A stretch of 64,000 nucleotides of DNA, from assembly GCF_030817175.1 (NCBI RefSeq), contig NZ_JAUSYY010000001.1:1860001-1924000 (forward strand). Direction: 5' to 3'. This document shows positions 8,382 through 17,338 of this stretch, piece by piece. Below the pieces are notes generated by a model. The model was not told where the DNA came from. It worked only from the letters and a program-made list of their open reading frames with translations, and searched no databases. The stretch's first letter is position 1; each line of letters begins with the position of its first letter. This DNA is from Agromyces ramosus (GTDB lineage Bacteria; Actinomycetota; Actinomycetes; Actinomycetales; Microbacteriaceae). Position numbers and translations under genes: made by a program.

Positions 8382-11300
8382 TTATCGCGCGCTGCCGGGT
8401 CGGCTGCGGCGGCGAGCGGCGAGCAGCAGCAGGCCGAGCAGCATGGCCAGCGCCGTGATCGCGAGCAGCGGCATGATGCCGTCGACGCCGGTCGTCGCCA
8501 GCGACAGCACGGATACCGCCGCGCACGAGGCATCCGAACCGTCGGTGCACGCGTGCTGCGCCTCGACCGCACGCCACGGACCGCCCGGGTTCGTGACGGT
8601 GGCCGTGTTGACGTACTCGCCGGTGGCCGCGTAGCGCACCGTGATCGTGAACGCAGCCGTGCCGCCGACCGGCAGCTCCGCGAGCAGCCACTCGGCGCGG
8701 GCGCCGTCGACCTTCGCGGCGGGGCCTGCACGCACGAAGCTCGCACCGGCCGGCAGGGTGTCGGTGACCGTGAGGTCTCTCGCATCGATCTGTCCCGTGT
8801 TGCGCACGGTCACCGTGTACGTCACGTCGTCGCCGATCGTCACCGTGCCGCGGTCGACGGTCTTGTCGAGGCTCAACTGACCGACATCGAAGCGGTTCGT
8901 GATCACCACGGTTGCCGGCTCCTGCTCGAGGACGGGATCGAGGATCGTCACGATGCCGCCGTCGGGATCGAGCGTCGTGTGCGTGGCGAGCCCGGCATCC
9001 GTCTCGGTGACCGTGCACTCTGCGCCGACGATGATGCCGGCGATGGCCGCACGGTAGTCGGAATCCTCGGAGAGGGCGACGAATCCGCCATCGGCGAGCG
9101 GAACCGTGAGGGTCTCGCCGTCTTTCTGCCAGGTGCAGACGACCTGCGCCTCGAACGGTCCGGTGCCGAATTCCTCCACGCCGTCGCCGATGCGCTCCTT
9201 GATGAGCTCGAGTCCGCCGACGCGGAAGTCGTTCGCCACGAGCGCGGTCACCGCGCCCACGGATTCGTCACCCTCGGGCCCGGCGATCACGATCGCCGGC
9301 GGGTTCTCGTGCTCGGTGGCGCCGCCCGTGAGTACCTCGTTCACCTCGCACACCGTGCCGACGGGGAAGACCTCGTCGACGAGTGTCGGCACATCAGGCA
9401 CGATCGCAAGGCCGTCGTGGCGGTACACGGGCTGGTCGCCGTAGGTGCACTGCACCGCGGCGGTGAAGGGTCCGTCGCCGTAGTCGGCCGCGCCCTCGCC
9501 GGTCACCGTCTTGAGGATCGAGAGCGTGCCCGCCTCGAAGCGGTTCGTCACGGTGACCGCCGTCGCCGGTGCCACCGTGGCGAATGCGCTGCCCTCGCCG
9601 GCATCCGTCACGCCGTCGCCGGCATACGTGGTCGAGTCGGCTCCATCAGCGTCGGTCTCGTCGACGGTGCACTCCGCTCCGACCGGCAGGGTTCCGGGCG
9701 TCACGGTGTGGGTGGCACCCTCGACGAGGGTGAAGGTGCGGTCGGATGCCGCGAGCGCGACCTCCTCGCCCAGCAGCGTGGTGCACTGCAGCGTGAACGC
9801 GAACGGGCCGAACTCGCCGACGGTCGCCGCGGTGTCGACCGCCTTGGTGACGCTGAGCGAACCGAAGTCGTACACGTTGGTGACGACCGCGGTCTGGGCG
9901 GCGGGCACGGTGCCGCCGGCAGTCGTCTGCCGGATCTCGATGGTCGCCGGCGAGCCGGTGCGGGAGGTCTCGCCGAACTCGCCGACGGGGCCCTGCTCGG
10001 TGATCGTGCAGTCCGCGCCGAGCGGGATGCCCTCGACCGACGCGGTCCAGTCGCCCGACTCGGTCAGCGTCAGCGTGGCGCTGTCGCCGAGATCGAGGGT
10101 CTCGCCCGCGACCACGCAGACGAGGTCGATGAGCACCTCGTCGGGCGCGTACGCGATGGCGTCACCGGTGATGGCCTTGCGCACCTCGAGCGGTCCGCCG
10201 ACGAGCGTGACGCCCGCCTTGACCGGCGCCCGCCGCAGTGTCGTGCGGTCGGTGAGCACGGCCTGGGTGCCGAACTGGTTCCACGCGAAGTTCCCCGTCA
10301 CGGGCACATCCACGGGCGCCAACCCCGGGTCGGCATCGCTGGCCGGCGTGTTCACCGTCTGGTACCGCACCGTGACGTTGCCGCCGGGGGCGAGGGCGCC
10401 GCCCGCGGTGGTGCTGAAGTCGACGAGCACGCGCAGGCCCGTGACGTCCGCCCAGTCGCCGGTGAACGCCGTGCTGTCGGACCAGCTGTTGCCGGTGCAG
10501 GTCGGGTCCGCCGACCAGGTGCTCGATCCACCGCCGGTGCAGACTGCGGCATCGGTCGATACCTGCCAGCGCACGGTGGCGCCGTCGGGTGCGGCGATGT
10601 CGAGCCCGGCCGACCCGTCGAGGATGGGTCGGTACGTCGAACCCCGCGAACCACCGGTCGCGAGCATGCGGTCGCCCGTGAAGGGCAACGGCTCGACGAG
10701 CGTCATGGAGGTGTAGGGCAACGTCCCGCTGTTGATGGCTTCGAGCTTCCACGCGTCCGTCGCGCCGATGACGGTGTTCGCGGCGCACGGCGAGCGGTAG
10801 TAGCCCTCGGTGTCGGTGATGCAGGGCCCGCCCGGAGTCACGACGTTCACCGCGCCGTCGACGAGGCTGCCGTCGATCTCGCCCTTCACGCCCTTGAACG
10901 TCGCCAGCGAGGCGCCGGGGATCGGCTCGACGAAGTTCGTGGTGCCGCACTGGCTGGCGCCGAGGCCGGCGAGCACGCCTTGGCCGTTGCCCGAGGTGTT
11001 GGTGCAGGCTGCGAGCTGCTGCACGGTGGTCACGACGAACTGGTTCGTCGCCCGCTGGCCCTGCGAGAGGCCCGGCTTCAGCACGATTCCGAGGGTGATC
11101 TCGAAGGTCTCGCCGGGCGCCATTCGTCGGCCGCCATCCGGCCATGTGAAGGCGACGGCCCGCGTTTGCGAGTCGTAGCTGAAGTCCACATCCGTCGCGA
11201 GCGTTCCGCCGTTCGAGGTGCGGTACGCGGGCTCGACCCCGAAGTCGGGTTCGAGGCTCGTCGGCAGCGTGTCGACGAGCCGGTCGATCGTGAGGTAGCC

Positions 11301-14300
11301 GCTTCCCGAGTTGGTGAAGCGGAGGGTCCACGGCACGGTGGTGGCCGCTTCGACCGTGTGCACGTTGTCGGCCGGTGCCTTGGCGACGTCGAGTGCGTAG
11401 GTGCCGGTGCGCAGTTCCAGGTCGTCGGATGCGTCGGCCGTCGCCGCGGCGTACAGCTCGGCGTCGTCGCGCGACGACGTGGTGTCGATCGCGTTGTCGA
11501 CGGAGCCGGGGAAGGGAACAGCGTCGCCGGTGCCACGCACGGCGTCGAGCAGCTGCACCGTGAACTCGGCAGTCGCCTGCCAGCCTGCGGGCGGCGCAGT
11601 GGTCGAGAAGACCGCTCCGTCGGCCCGGGCGAACACGAAGCGCAGGCCCGTGATCTCGGCGACATCGACGGCCGGCAGCGCGGCCGCCGGCGCCGGGGTG
11701 CCCTCGATCCACTCGTCTGCACCGCCGAGCTGCACGTCGACCCGCACGCGATCCGACCCGGCAGGCAGGTCCACCTGGCCGAGCGTGGTCAGCCGGAAAC
11801 GGCTCCAGAACCCCGGGTCGGCGTCTTCGACGGTGACCTGCTGGGCCGCGACCGTCGCCTCGCCGTCGGTCGCCTCGAGGCGCACGGCGACGGGAGTCAG
11901 GCGGTCCTTCTCGAGGAGCGAGCCCGGAGTGATGGTCTTCTTCGCGGTCACGTCGAGCACGCCGTCGACGAGTTCGAGGTCCGCGTCGGCGTCGTCGTAC
12001 GGCGCGTTCCCGGGGAACAGCACAGGATCGTACGACTGGGCGAAGGCGCCGTTCGCAACCACGACCGGCTCGATCACCGTCTGGGCGGAGCTGCGTTCGG
12101 TCACCCGCAGCTGCGCGCGCAGCGTCATGGCGAGCTTAGCACCGGTGCGGATCGTGCCACCGGTCGACGCCGGGTCGGCGCCCTGGTAGCGCACGCTCAC
12201 GCCGACGACGTCGGCCAGCTGGGCCGCGGTGAATCCGTCGACCGCAGCGAGGCTCGCGACATCCGTCGTCATGGTGCCGTCAGACGCGAGACGCCAGAGC
12301 GTGACGAGGGATGCGTCGCGGTCGACGCCGGCGTTGGCGGGGATGCCGAACGTCACGTCGGTGAGGTTCATCCGTTCGAACGGGTTGGTGTCGGGATCGT
12401 ACGTCGCTTCGGCGAACGGATCGGCGCCCCAGCCCGAGGGTGCGCTCGCGCACTCGGCGATGGTCGCGTCGGAGCACGGCATCGGATCGGTGACCCGCAG
12501 GTAGGAGGCGCGCGACGCGGAGTCGTTCACGGCCGTGACCCGGTAGTCGACCGACGGGTAGCCGTCGGCGGGGACCTCGCCCGCCACGGGGATCGGGACG
12601 ACGGTGCGACTCACCTGCTTCTGCACCTTCACCGCAGGCTGCTGGTCGACGAGCGTGAGATCGTCGCGGTCGGTCGCGGGGCCCACGGGCGTGCCGCGAA
12701 GCACGCCGGAGACGCCGACCGTGTTCCAGATGGTCGCGGGGTCCGCGTCGTTGTAGCCGTGGGTCGCGGTGGCCCAGCGGCCGGCGGCGTCGGGAACCCG
12801 CACCGTGTTGCGCAGCTGCCAGACGAGATCGACCGTGCGCAGCTGACCGGCGGCGCTCGGGGCGACGCCGGATCCGGGCTGGGGGCGCAGCGGGTCCGAG
12901 CTCGCAGCGCGAGCCGCGTCGTTCGGCACGACGGTGATGCGCACGCCCGTCGTTGCGGCCGACTGCGCCGGGTTGAGCGTGTAGCCGGCGAAGCGGTCGC
13001 CGGTCATCCAGCTCCCGCCGGGCGCGGCGAGCTGCTGCCAGGTGCCGGCGGCGTACAGCTCGATGGAGGTGACGGTGTCCCATTTCCACTTGGCGTCGCT
13101 CGAGGCGGAGATGCGCTGCAGGTCGAACGCCTGGAAGACGGTCTCCTCGGGTGCCGACTCGCCGCCGTTCGGGTCGGCGATCGTCACGGAGTCATAGCCG
13201 CTGGTCATGACACCCCAGCCGAGGGTGCTCGTCGCGGTGGTGCCCGACTGCGAGCTCAGCACCGACGGGTTCCACGTCTTGCCGGCCACGAGGGAGCCGT
13301 CGCCCGCGTACGCGATGACGCGGGCGTCGGCGACATCCTGCACGTCATCGCTCGTGACGGGCGTGCCGCCGGCGACGACGCCGGTGGCACCGGCGACCGC
13401 GAGGTTCTCGTAGTCGCGTGCCGCGGCGTCGGCAACCGCCGTCGGGCCGCTGCCGTCACGCAGTTCGCTGCGGGCCTGGAAGACGGTGTTCGGGCTGACG
13501 GTCGTGCCGGCTGCGAAGCCGGTGGGGTGCTCGAAGGTGTAGCGGAGGCCGGTGATCGACGTGCCGTCGACGCCCGGAGCGAGATCGGCGAGATCGCCGG
13601 AGAACACCTCGGTCGGGCCGGCCGGCGCGAAGTGAGCGATCTGCTCCCAGTCGCCGTCGACGAGTGCTTCGACGGTCAGCGTCGAACCCGACAGCACCTG
13701 CGTGGGCGCGATCGCGACCGGGTTGAACGCGTTCCAGAAGTCGCCGGGCTCGTCGTCGCGCCAGGTGTCCTCGATCACGATGCGGTTCGGGGAGACGTAG
13801 GCCGAATCGGTTCCGGTGGTCGTCGGCAACTGCGCCACGACGGTACCGCCGGCGGTCACGGGCTGCGCCGGCGAGAGCTTCTTGTCGATGGCGAGCGAGA
13901 TGTCGGGGATGAACACGTCGAGGGGTGCGGATGCCTCGGCGGACGCCGCTCCTGCCGGGTTCGTGCCCGTGACGTCGACGGTGTTCGTGGTGCGCTCGGG
14001 GCTGCCACTCTCGGACTCGACCAGGTCGGGGGCCGTGTCGATGGCGAACGACAGGTTCACGATCGCGCCCGGGGCGATGCTTCCGCCGTACTCGACCGCG
14101 AAGCCGGTGAGGTGGGCGCCGTCGGGCGCTGTCGGTGCGCCAGGTGTCTCGCCGGCGGCGACGGGCGCCTCGAGGCGTGTTCCGTCGCTGAACGTCCAGG
14201 TGAGGCTGGCATCGGTGGCGCCCTCGGGGAAGCTCAGCGGCGCGGTGAACCCGCCGAAGCGCAGGTCCTCGGTGAAGTAGTCGTCGTCGGCGACGACGAG

Positions 14301-15626
14301 TGAGGAGAGCGGGCCGTTCGAGGTGTTCTTCGCACCGACGGTCGCGGTCGCGGTCGTGCCCGCCGGGATGCGCGCGGGTGTGATCGACTTCGTCGCCTGG
14401 ACCTGGACGTCGAGGCCGGTGATCGCATACGGGGCGGTGGCGGACTTCGTCACGGGGTCGGCACCGGAGACGTGCACGGTCGCATCGACCTCGTTGAGCG
14501 CCTGAGCCCCGAGCACGAGCGGTGCGTCGCTCACCCGATCGGTGGCGCGTTGCACGACTTCGAACGGCACGAGACCGGCGGTGCCGTCGGCCGTGATGGC
14601 GTCACCATCGGTGCTCGTGAAGGTCAGGCGCAGGCCGCCGACGTTCGCAGTATCAACGCCGTCGGGCAGCGCGATCTCGCCGGCGGGCGAGGGCGCACCG
14701 GAGATCCAGGTCCACGAACCCGCGTTGTAGACGTAGGCGTCGACGGTGACCGTGTCGGAGCCTGCGGGGGCGGTCACGTCGCCGAAGCCGGTGAAGTCGA
14801 CGATGCGGAACGGGTTCGAGGCCTCGAGTTCGGTGGCGCCCTCGATGGCGGTGGCAGGGTCCTGGAGCACGAGCGACGCGGCGTGGACGTTGCTCGCGTT
14901 CCGCACGGCGAGTTCCACAGTCGACGGTACGCCCGGCTGGAACTGCTGGGCAGCGGGCGTCCAGGTCTTGCTGATCTCGACGTCGACCTGCCTCGCGATG
15001 TCGATCGTCACCTCGGCCGCGTCGGTGACCGTGTCGGCGGTGGTGGCCGTGGCCGTCGCCGTGTTCGGCACGGGTTGTCCATTGAATGCCCACGTCGGGG
15101 CCAGGTCCTGCGGCACCTTCAGGGTGAGCGTCAGCTGGTACGTGTCACCCGCGCGGATGCCGACGCCGCCGGCGTCGAGCGGCTGCTCGAACGTTGCACG
15201 GAGGGTGCAGTCGGCGCTCGCGACACCGTCGCAGCCATCGAGCTCGACCGTTGCGGGCTGGGAGCTCGGCCGCACCGAGGTGCCGAGGATCTCGAATCCC
15301 TCGAACGCGGCCGGCACCTCGTCGACGAGCTCGGCGTCGACGCAGTCGGTGTCGTCGCAGCCCACCGTGATCGTGTAGGTGAACTCGTCGCCGGGCACGT
15401 GGGTTGCAGTCTCGGCGCCGTCGACGACCTTCTGCACCGTGAGCGCGGCCTCCGCGGCGACGGCCGGAGTGGCGGTCATGAGACCGGCGAGGAGCGCGAG
15501 CACGATCGCGACGGCGACCGCACCGAGCCGCTGGTACCACGGCGCGCTGCGAGTGGTGCCCGAGCGAGCGGAAGCGAGATGCCGGGCACGGTGGGCGCGC
15601 GAATGACGTCGAGCAGATGTGAACAC
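8382..15626 (-). CDS. Giant sortase-anchored surface protein with DUF5979/DUF11-like repeats
   Basis: About 2,414 residues, the largest gene here. A long Arg/His-rich leader precedes a signal helix (LGAVAVAIVLALLAGLM) and an AVAAEAA cleavage site. The body is a chain of beta-sandwich domains of the isopeptide/DUF11 kind with recurring TVTNT, ITGL and TNRF-type motifs. Near the C-terminus three or four DUF5979-like modules start with similar joints (VTNRFEAGTLSILKTV; ITNRFDVGQLSLDKTV), then comes one DUF11 domain. The end is LATTG near residue 2376, a hydrophobic helix and RRRSR, a sortase sorting signal of the LAxTG class. GTG 15626 has GGGGGG six bases upstream; GTG 15647 is the alternative. 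Probable adhesin or cell-wall scaffold; no sortase gene is in the window. Confidence 0.88.
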   Translation of the reverse strand: MFTSARRHSRAHRARHLASARSGTTRSAPWYQRLGAVAVAIVLALLAGLMTATPAVAAEAALTVQKVVDGAETATHVPGDEFTYTITVGCDDTDCVDAELVDEVPAAFEGFEILGTSVRPSSQPATVELDGCDGVASADCTLRATFEQPLDAGGVGIRAGDTYQLTLTLKVPQDLAPTWAFNGQPVPNTATATATTADTVTDAAEVTIDIARQVDVEISKTWTPAAQQFQPGVPSTVELAVRNASNVHAASLVLQDPATAIEGATELEASNPFRIVDFTGFGDVTAPAGSDTVTVDAYVYNAGSWTWISGAPSPAGEIALPDGVDTANVGGLRLTFTSTDGDAITADGTAGLVPFEVVQRATDRVSDAPLVLGAQALNEVDATVHVSGADPVTKSATAPYAITGLDVQVQATKSITPARIPAGTTATATVGAKNTSNGPLSSLVVADDDYFTEDLRFGGFTAPLSFPEGATDASLTWTFSDGTRLEAPVAAGETPGAPTAPDGAHLTGFAVEYGGSIAPGAIVNLSFAIDTAPDLVESESGSPERTTNTVDVTGTNPAGAASAEASAPLDVFIPDISLAIDKKLSPAQPVTAGGTVVAQLPTTTGTDSAYVSPNRIVIEDTWRDDEPGDFWNAFNPVAIAPTQVLSGSTLTVEALVDGDWEQIAHFAPAGPTEVFSGDLADLAPGVDGTSITGLRYTFEHPTGFAAGTTVSPNTVFQARSELRDGSGPTAVADAAARDYENLAVAGATGVVAGGTPVTSDDVQDVADARVIAYAGDGSLVAGKTWNPSVLSSQSGTTATSTLGWGVMTSGYDSVTIADPNGGESAPEETVFQAFDLQRISASSDAKWKWDTVTSIELYAAGTWQQLAAPGGSWMTGDRFAGYTLNPAQSAATTGVRITVVPNDAARAASSDPLRPQPGSGVAPSAAGQLRTVDLVWQLRNTVRVPDAAGRWATATHGYNDADPATIWNTVGVSGVLRGTPVGPATDRDDLTLVDQQPAVKVQKQVSRTVVPIPVAGEVPADGYPSVDYRVTAVNDSASRASYLRVTDPMPCSDATIAECASAPSGWGADPFAEATYDPDTNPFERMNLTDVTFGIPANAGVDRDASLVTLWRLASDGTMTTDVASLAAVDGFTAAQLADVVGVSVRYQGADPASTGGTIRTGAKLAMTLRAQLRVTERSSAQTVIEPVVVANGAFAQSYDPVLFPGNAPYDDADADLELVDGVLDVTAKKTITPGSLLEKDRLTPVAVRLEATDGEATVAAQQVTVEDADPGFWSRFRLTTLGQVDLPAGSDRVRVDVQLGGADEWIEGTPAPAAALPAVDVAEITGLRFVFARADGAVFSTTAPPAGWQATAEFTVQLLDAVRGTGDAVPFPGSVDNAIDTTSSRDDAELYAAATADASDDLELRTGTYALDVAKAPADNVHTVEAATTVPWTLRFTNSGSGYLTIDRLVDTLPTSLEPDFGVEPAYRTSNGGTLATDVDFSYDSQTRAVAFTWPDGGRRMAPGETFEITLGIVLKPGLSQGQRATNQFVVTTVQQLAACTNTSGNGQGVLAGLGASQCGTTNFVEPIPGASLATFKGVKGEIDGSLVDGAVNVVTPGGPCITDTEGYYRSPCAANTVIGATDAWKLEAINSGTLPYTSMTLVEPLPFTGDRMLATGGSRGSTYRPILDGSAGLDIAAPDGATVRWQVSTDAAVCTGGGSSTWSADPTCTGNSWSDSTAFTGDWADVTGLRVLVDFSTTAGGALAPGGNVTVRYQTVNTPASDADPGLAPVDVPVTGNFAWNQFGTQAVLTDRTTLRRAPVKAGVTLVGGPLEVRKAITGDAIAYAPDEVLIDLVCVVAGETLDLGDSATLTLTESGDWTASVEGIPLGADCTITEQGPVGEFGETSRTGSPATIEIRQTTAGGTVPAAQTAVVTNVYDFGSLSVTKAVDTAATVGEFGPFAFTLQCTTLLGEEVALAASDRTFTLVEGATHTVTPGTLPVGAECTVDETDADGADSTTYAGDGVTDAGEGSAFATVAPATAVTVTNRFEAGTLSILKTVTGEGAADYGDGPFTAAVQCTYGDQPVYRHDGLAIVPDVPTLVDEVFPVGTVCEVNEVLTGGATEHENPPAIVIAGPEGDESVGAVTALVANDFRVGGLELIKERIGDGVEEFGTGPFEAQVVCTWQKDGETLTVPLADGGFVALSEDSDYRAAIAGIIVGAECTVTETDAGLATHTTLDPDGGIVTILDPVLEQEPATVVITNRFDVGQLSLDKTVDRGTVTIGDDVTYTVTVRNTGQIDARDLTVTDTLPAGASFVRAGPAAKVDGARAEWLLAELPVGGTAAFTITVRYAATGEYVNTATVTNPGGPWRAVEAQHACTDGSDASCAAVSVLSLATTGVDGIMPLLAITALAMLLGLLLLAARRRSRPGSAR

Positions 15627-15889
15627 GGTGTAGCCCCCCGGATACACGAGCGCGGCCGCCGGCCTCGGATTCGGGCTCGGCAGCGCTTCGCGTGAGAAAT
15701 TGACATGGATCGGCCGCGGTTCCGCCGAATGGGCGGCGCACAGCGCGACTCTTCGAACCTATGCGAGCTCGGTCGGCATTTTGGGGGACCGGGGCGTTAA
15801 TTCACCCTCGAATTCACCCTCCGGCGTGCCGGACATTCAGCCGCAAATCGGAATCGTCTCAGCGCGAAACTCTCGAGGACCAGACAGCT
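15627..15889. other. Upstream region of the giant surface-protein gene
   Basis: About 260 non-coding bases with clearly lower GC than the flanks. It contains a tandem 12-mer, AATTCACCCTCG (15799-15810) followed by AATTCACCCTCC (15811-15822). On the minus strand, towards the surface-protein gene, this reads as two GAGGGTGAATT units. It probably holds that gene's promoter and a protein-binding site, but I cannot place -35 and -10 boxes with confidence. I see no ORF or RNA gene in it. Confidence 0.45.
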
Positions 15890-15921
15890 GAGCGGATGCC
15901 CCACCGCCGGGGCATCCGCTC
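15890..15921 (-). terminator. Terminator after the FAD-linked oxidoreductase
   Basis: A perfect 13-bp stem (15890-15902 with 15909-15921, arm GAGCGGATGCCCC) and a six-base loop lie nine bases beyond the stop at 15930. The stem is built from the GGATGCC/GGCATCC oligomer that recurs throughout the window. Confidence 0.8.
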
Positions 15922-15929
15922 ACCGTTGC

Positions 15930-17252
15930 TCAGTCGGTCGCCGGCGTGATGTTGTGGTTCTGCCGGAACACGTTGCCCGGGTCGAGCTGCGCCTTCACCC
16001 GGCGAAGCCGCTCGAGCGTGGCCGGCGGATACATCGCGGCGATGACCTCGTCGCCGCGTTCCATCGAGAAGTTGCCGTAGACGCCGCTCGTGAACGCGAG
16101 GGCCGCGTCGCTCGTGGCCTTGGCGGCTGCCAGCTGCTCGGGAGTCGAATCGGCCGGCAGCACGCCGTTGACGATCAGGAACGCCTCGGCATCGCGGTGG
16201 GCGATCGCCGTCGCGTCGGGTGCGATGCGCGAGAACTCGCCGCCGAGCCCGCGCAGCATGATCATCGTGGGGACCTCACGGGCGTAGGCCGCCGCGGCGG
16301 CATCGAGCGCCTCGTCGGAGAGTTCGGGCACGAAGCCGTTGCCGCCGACGAACAGGAATGGCGGCCGGCCGGGCGGCGCGTCTTCGAGCAGGTCGCCGTA
16401 CTCGACCGGAGCGAGCGACACCTCGGTCACCGACGCGAGCGAGAGCAGCGGCTCGAGCAGTTCGCGCAGCTGCTGCTCGGTGCCCTGCAGCGCGACGCCG
16501 AGCTGGAGGCCGGCCGGCATCTCGGGTCCGAATGCCGGCATGGCCATGAGGGTCGAGTTGAGCTCGTCGGGGCCGGCGCGCATCACGTCGCGCCAGGCGC
16601 GCATGACGGCGGGCACGTCGGAGATGTCGAAACGCACGTGTCCGCCGACGAGGCCATCGGCAGGCGCCGCCTGGAAGACGAACCGAGTCACGACGCCGAA
16701 GTTGCCGTTGCCGCCGCGGAGCGCCCAGAACACCTCGGGGTGCTGCTCGGCGTTGACCGTGAGCACGTCGCCAGACGCGGTGACGAGCTCGGCCTCGCGG
16801 AGCCGGTCGATGGCGAGGCCCTGCCCGCGCACGAGCCAGCCGATGCCGCCGCCGAGCGCGAGGCCGCCGACCCCGACGTCGCGCGTGTCGCCGGAGCTGA
16901 CGCCGAGAGCGTGCGGCGCGAGCGCGGCGGCGACGTCGCGCCAGCGTGCGCCGCCGCCGACGGCGACGAGGCCGTCGTCGCCGACCTCGACGGCGTTGAA
17001 CTCCGCGAGGTCGATCACGAGGCCGTCTTCGACGGGGATGAGTCCGTGCCCGCCGCTGCGGACGGCGATCGGCAGGCCGGCCGCGGCCGCGAGGCGGACG
17101 GCGACCGCGACCTCGCCGATGGTGTGCGGGCGCACGACCGCTTCGGGGTCGCCGACCCCCGCGAAGACCGTGCGGCCGGCGTCGTATTCGGATGCACCGG
17201 GACCATGCGCCCGGCCTGGAACGAGTTCAGTCAGCTCGGAGAGGATCGACAT
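15930..17252 (-). CDS. FAD-binding (BBE-like) oxidoreductase
   Basis: Berberine-bridge-enzyme-type flavoprotein of 440 residues. The N-terminal FAD domain has VRPHTIGEVAVAVRLA and RSGGHG, whose His would attach FAD through the 8-alpha carbon. In the place of the second covalent link (usually Gly-x-Cys before VGVGG) it reads SSGDTRDVGVGGLALGGGIG, so it is probably monocovalent. The C-terminal BBE motif YGNFS and a QNHNI end near the flavin are present. It is likely secreted or cytoplasmic with no signal peptide seen; substrate unknown (sugar, alcohol or alkaloid-like). It stands alone between two minus-strand genes, with its own terminator. Confidence 0.87.
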   Translation of the reverse strand: MSILSELTELVPGRAHGPGASEYDAGRTVFAGVGDPEAVVRPHTIGEVAVAVRLAAAAGLPIAVRSGGHGLIPVEDGLVIDLAEFNAVEVGDDGLVAVGGGARWRDVAAALAPHALGVSSGDTRDVGVGGLALGGGIGWLVRGQGLAIDRLREAELVTASGDVLTVNAEQHPEVFWALRGGNGNFGVVTRFVFQAAPADGLVGGHVRFDISDVPAVMRAWRDVMRAGPDELNSTLMAMPAFGPEMPAGLQLGVALQGTEQQLRELLEPLLSLASVTEVSLAPVEYGDLLEDAPPGRPPFLFVGGNGFVPELSDEALDAAAAAYAREVPTMIMLRGLGGEFSRIAPDATAIAHRDAEAFLIVNGVLPADSTPEQLAAAKATSDAALAFTSGVYGNFSMERGDEVIAAMYPPATLERLRRVKAQLDPGNVFRQNHNITPATD

Positions 17253-17338
17253 TTCGCCAGTCTGGCAGCGGCTGCCGACATGCGGGACGTTGCTCGCTCA
17301 GCGCTGAATCGCTGCGTTTGCATACGTCTCGGCCGGAT

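Noticed and set aside
8263..8400. A TPP riboswitch before the ECF S component
   Set aside because: None of the conserved CUGAGA-type pieces is present. The only structure there is the terminator hairpin of the surface-protein gene.
8376..14303. A 1,975-codon open frame on the plus strand
   Set aside because: It lies antisense to the giant surface-protein gene. Its product is Arg/Gly/His-rich without domains, the usual result of a GC3-biased gene read on the other strand.
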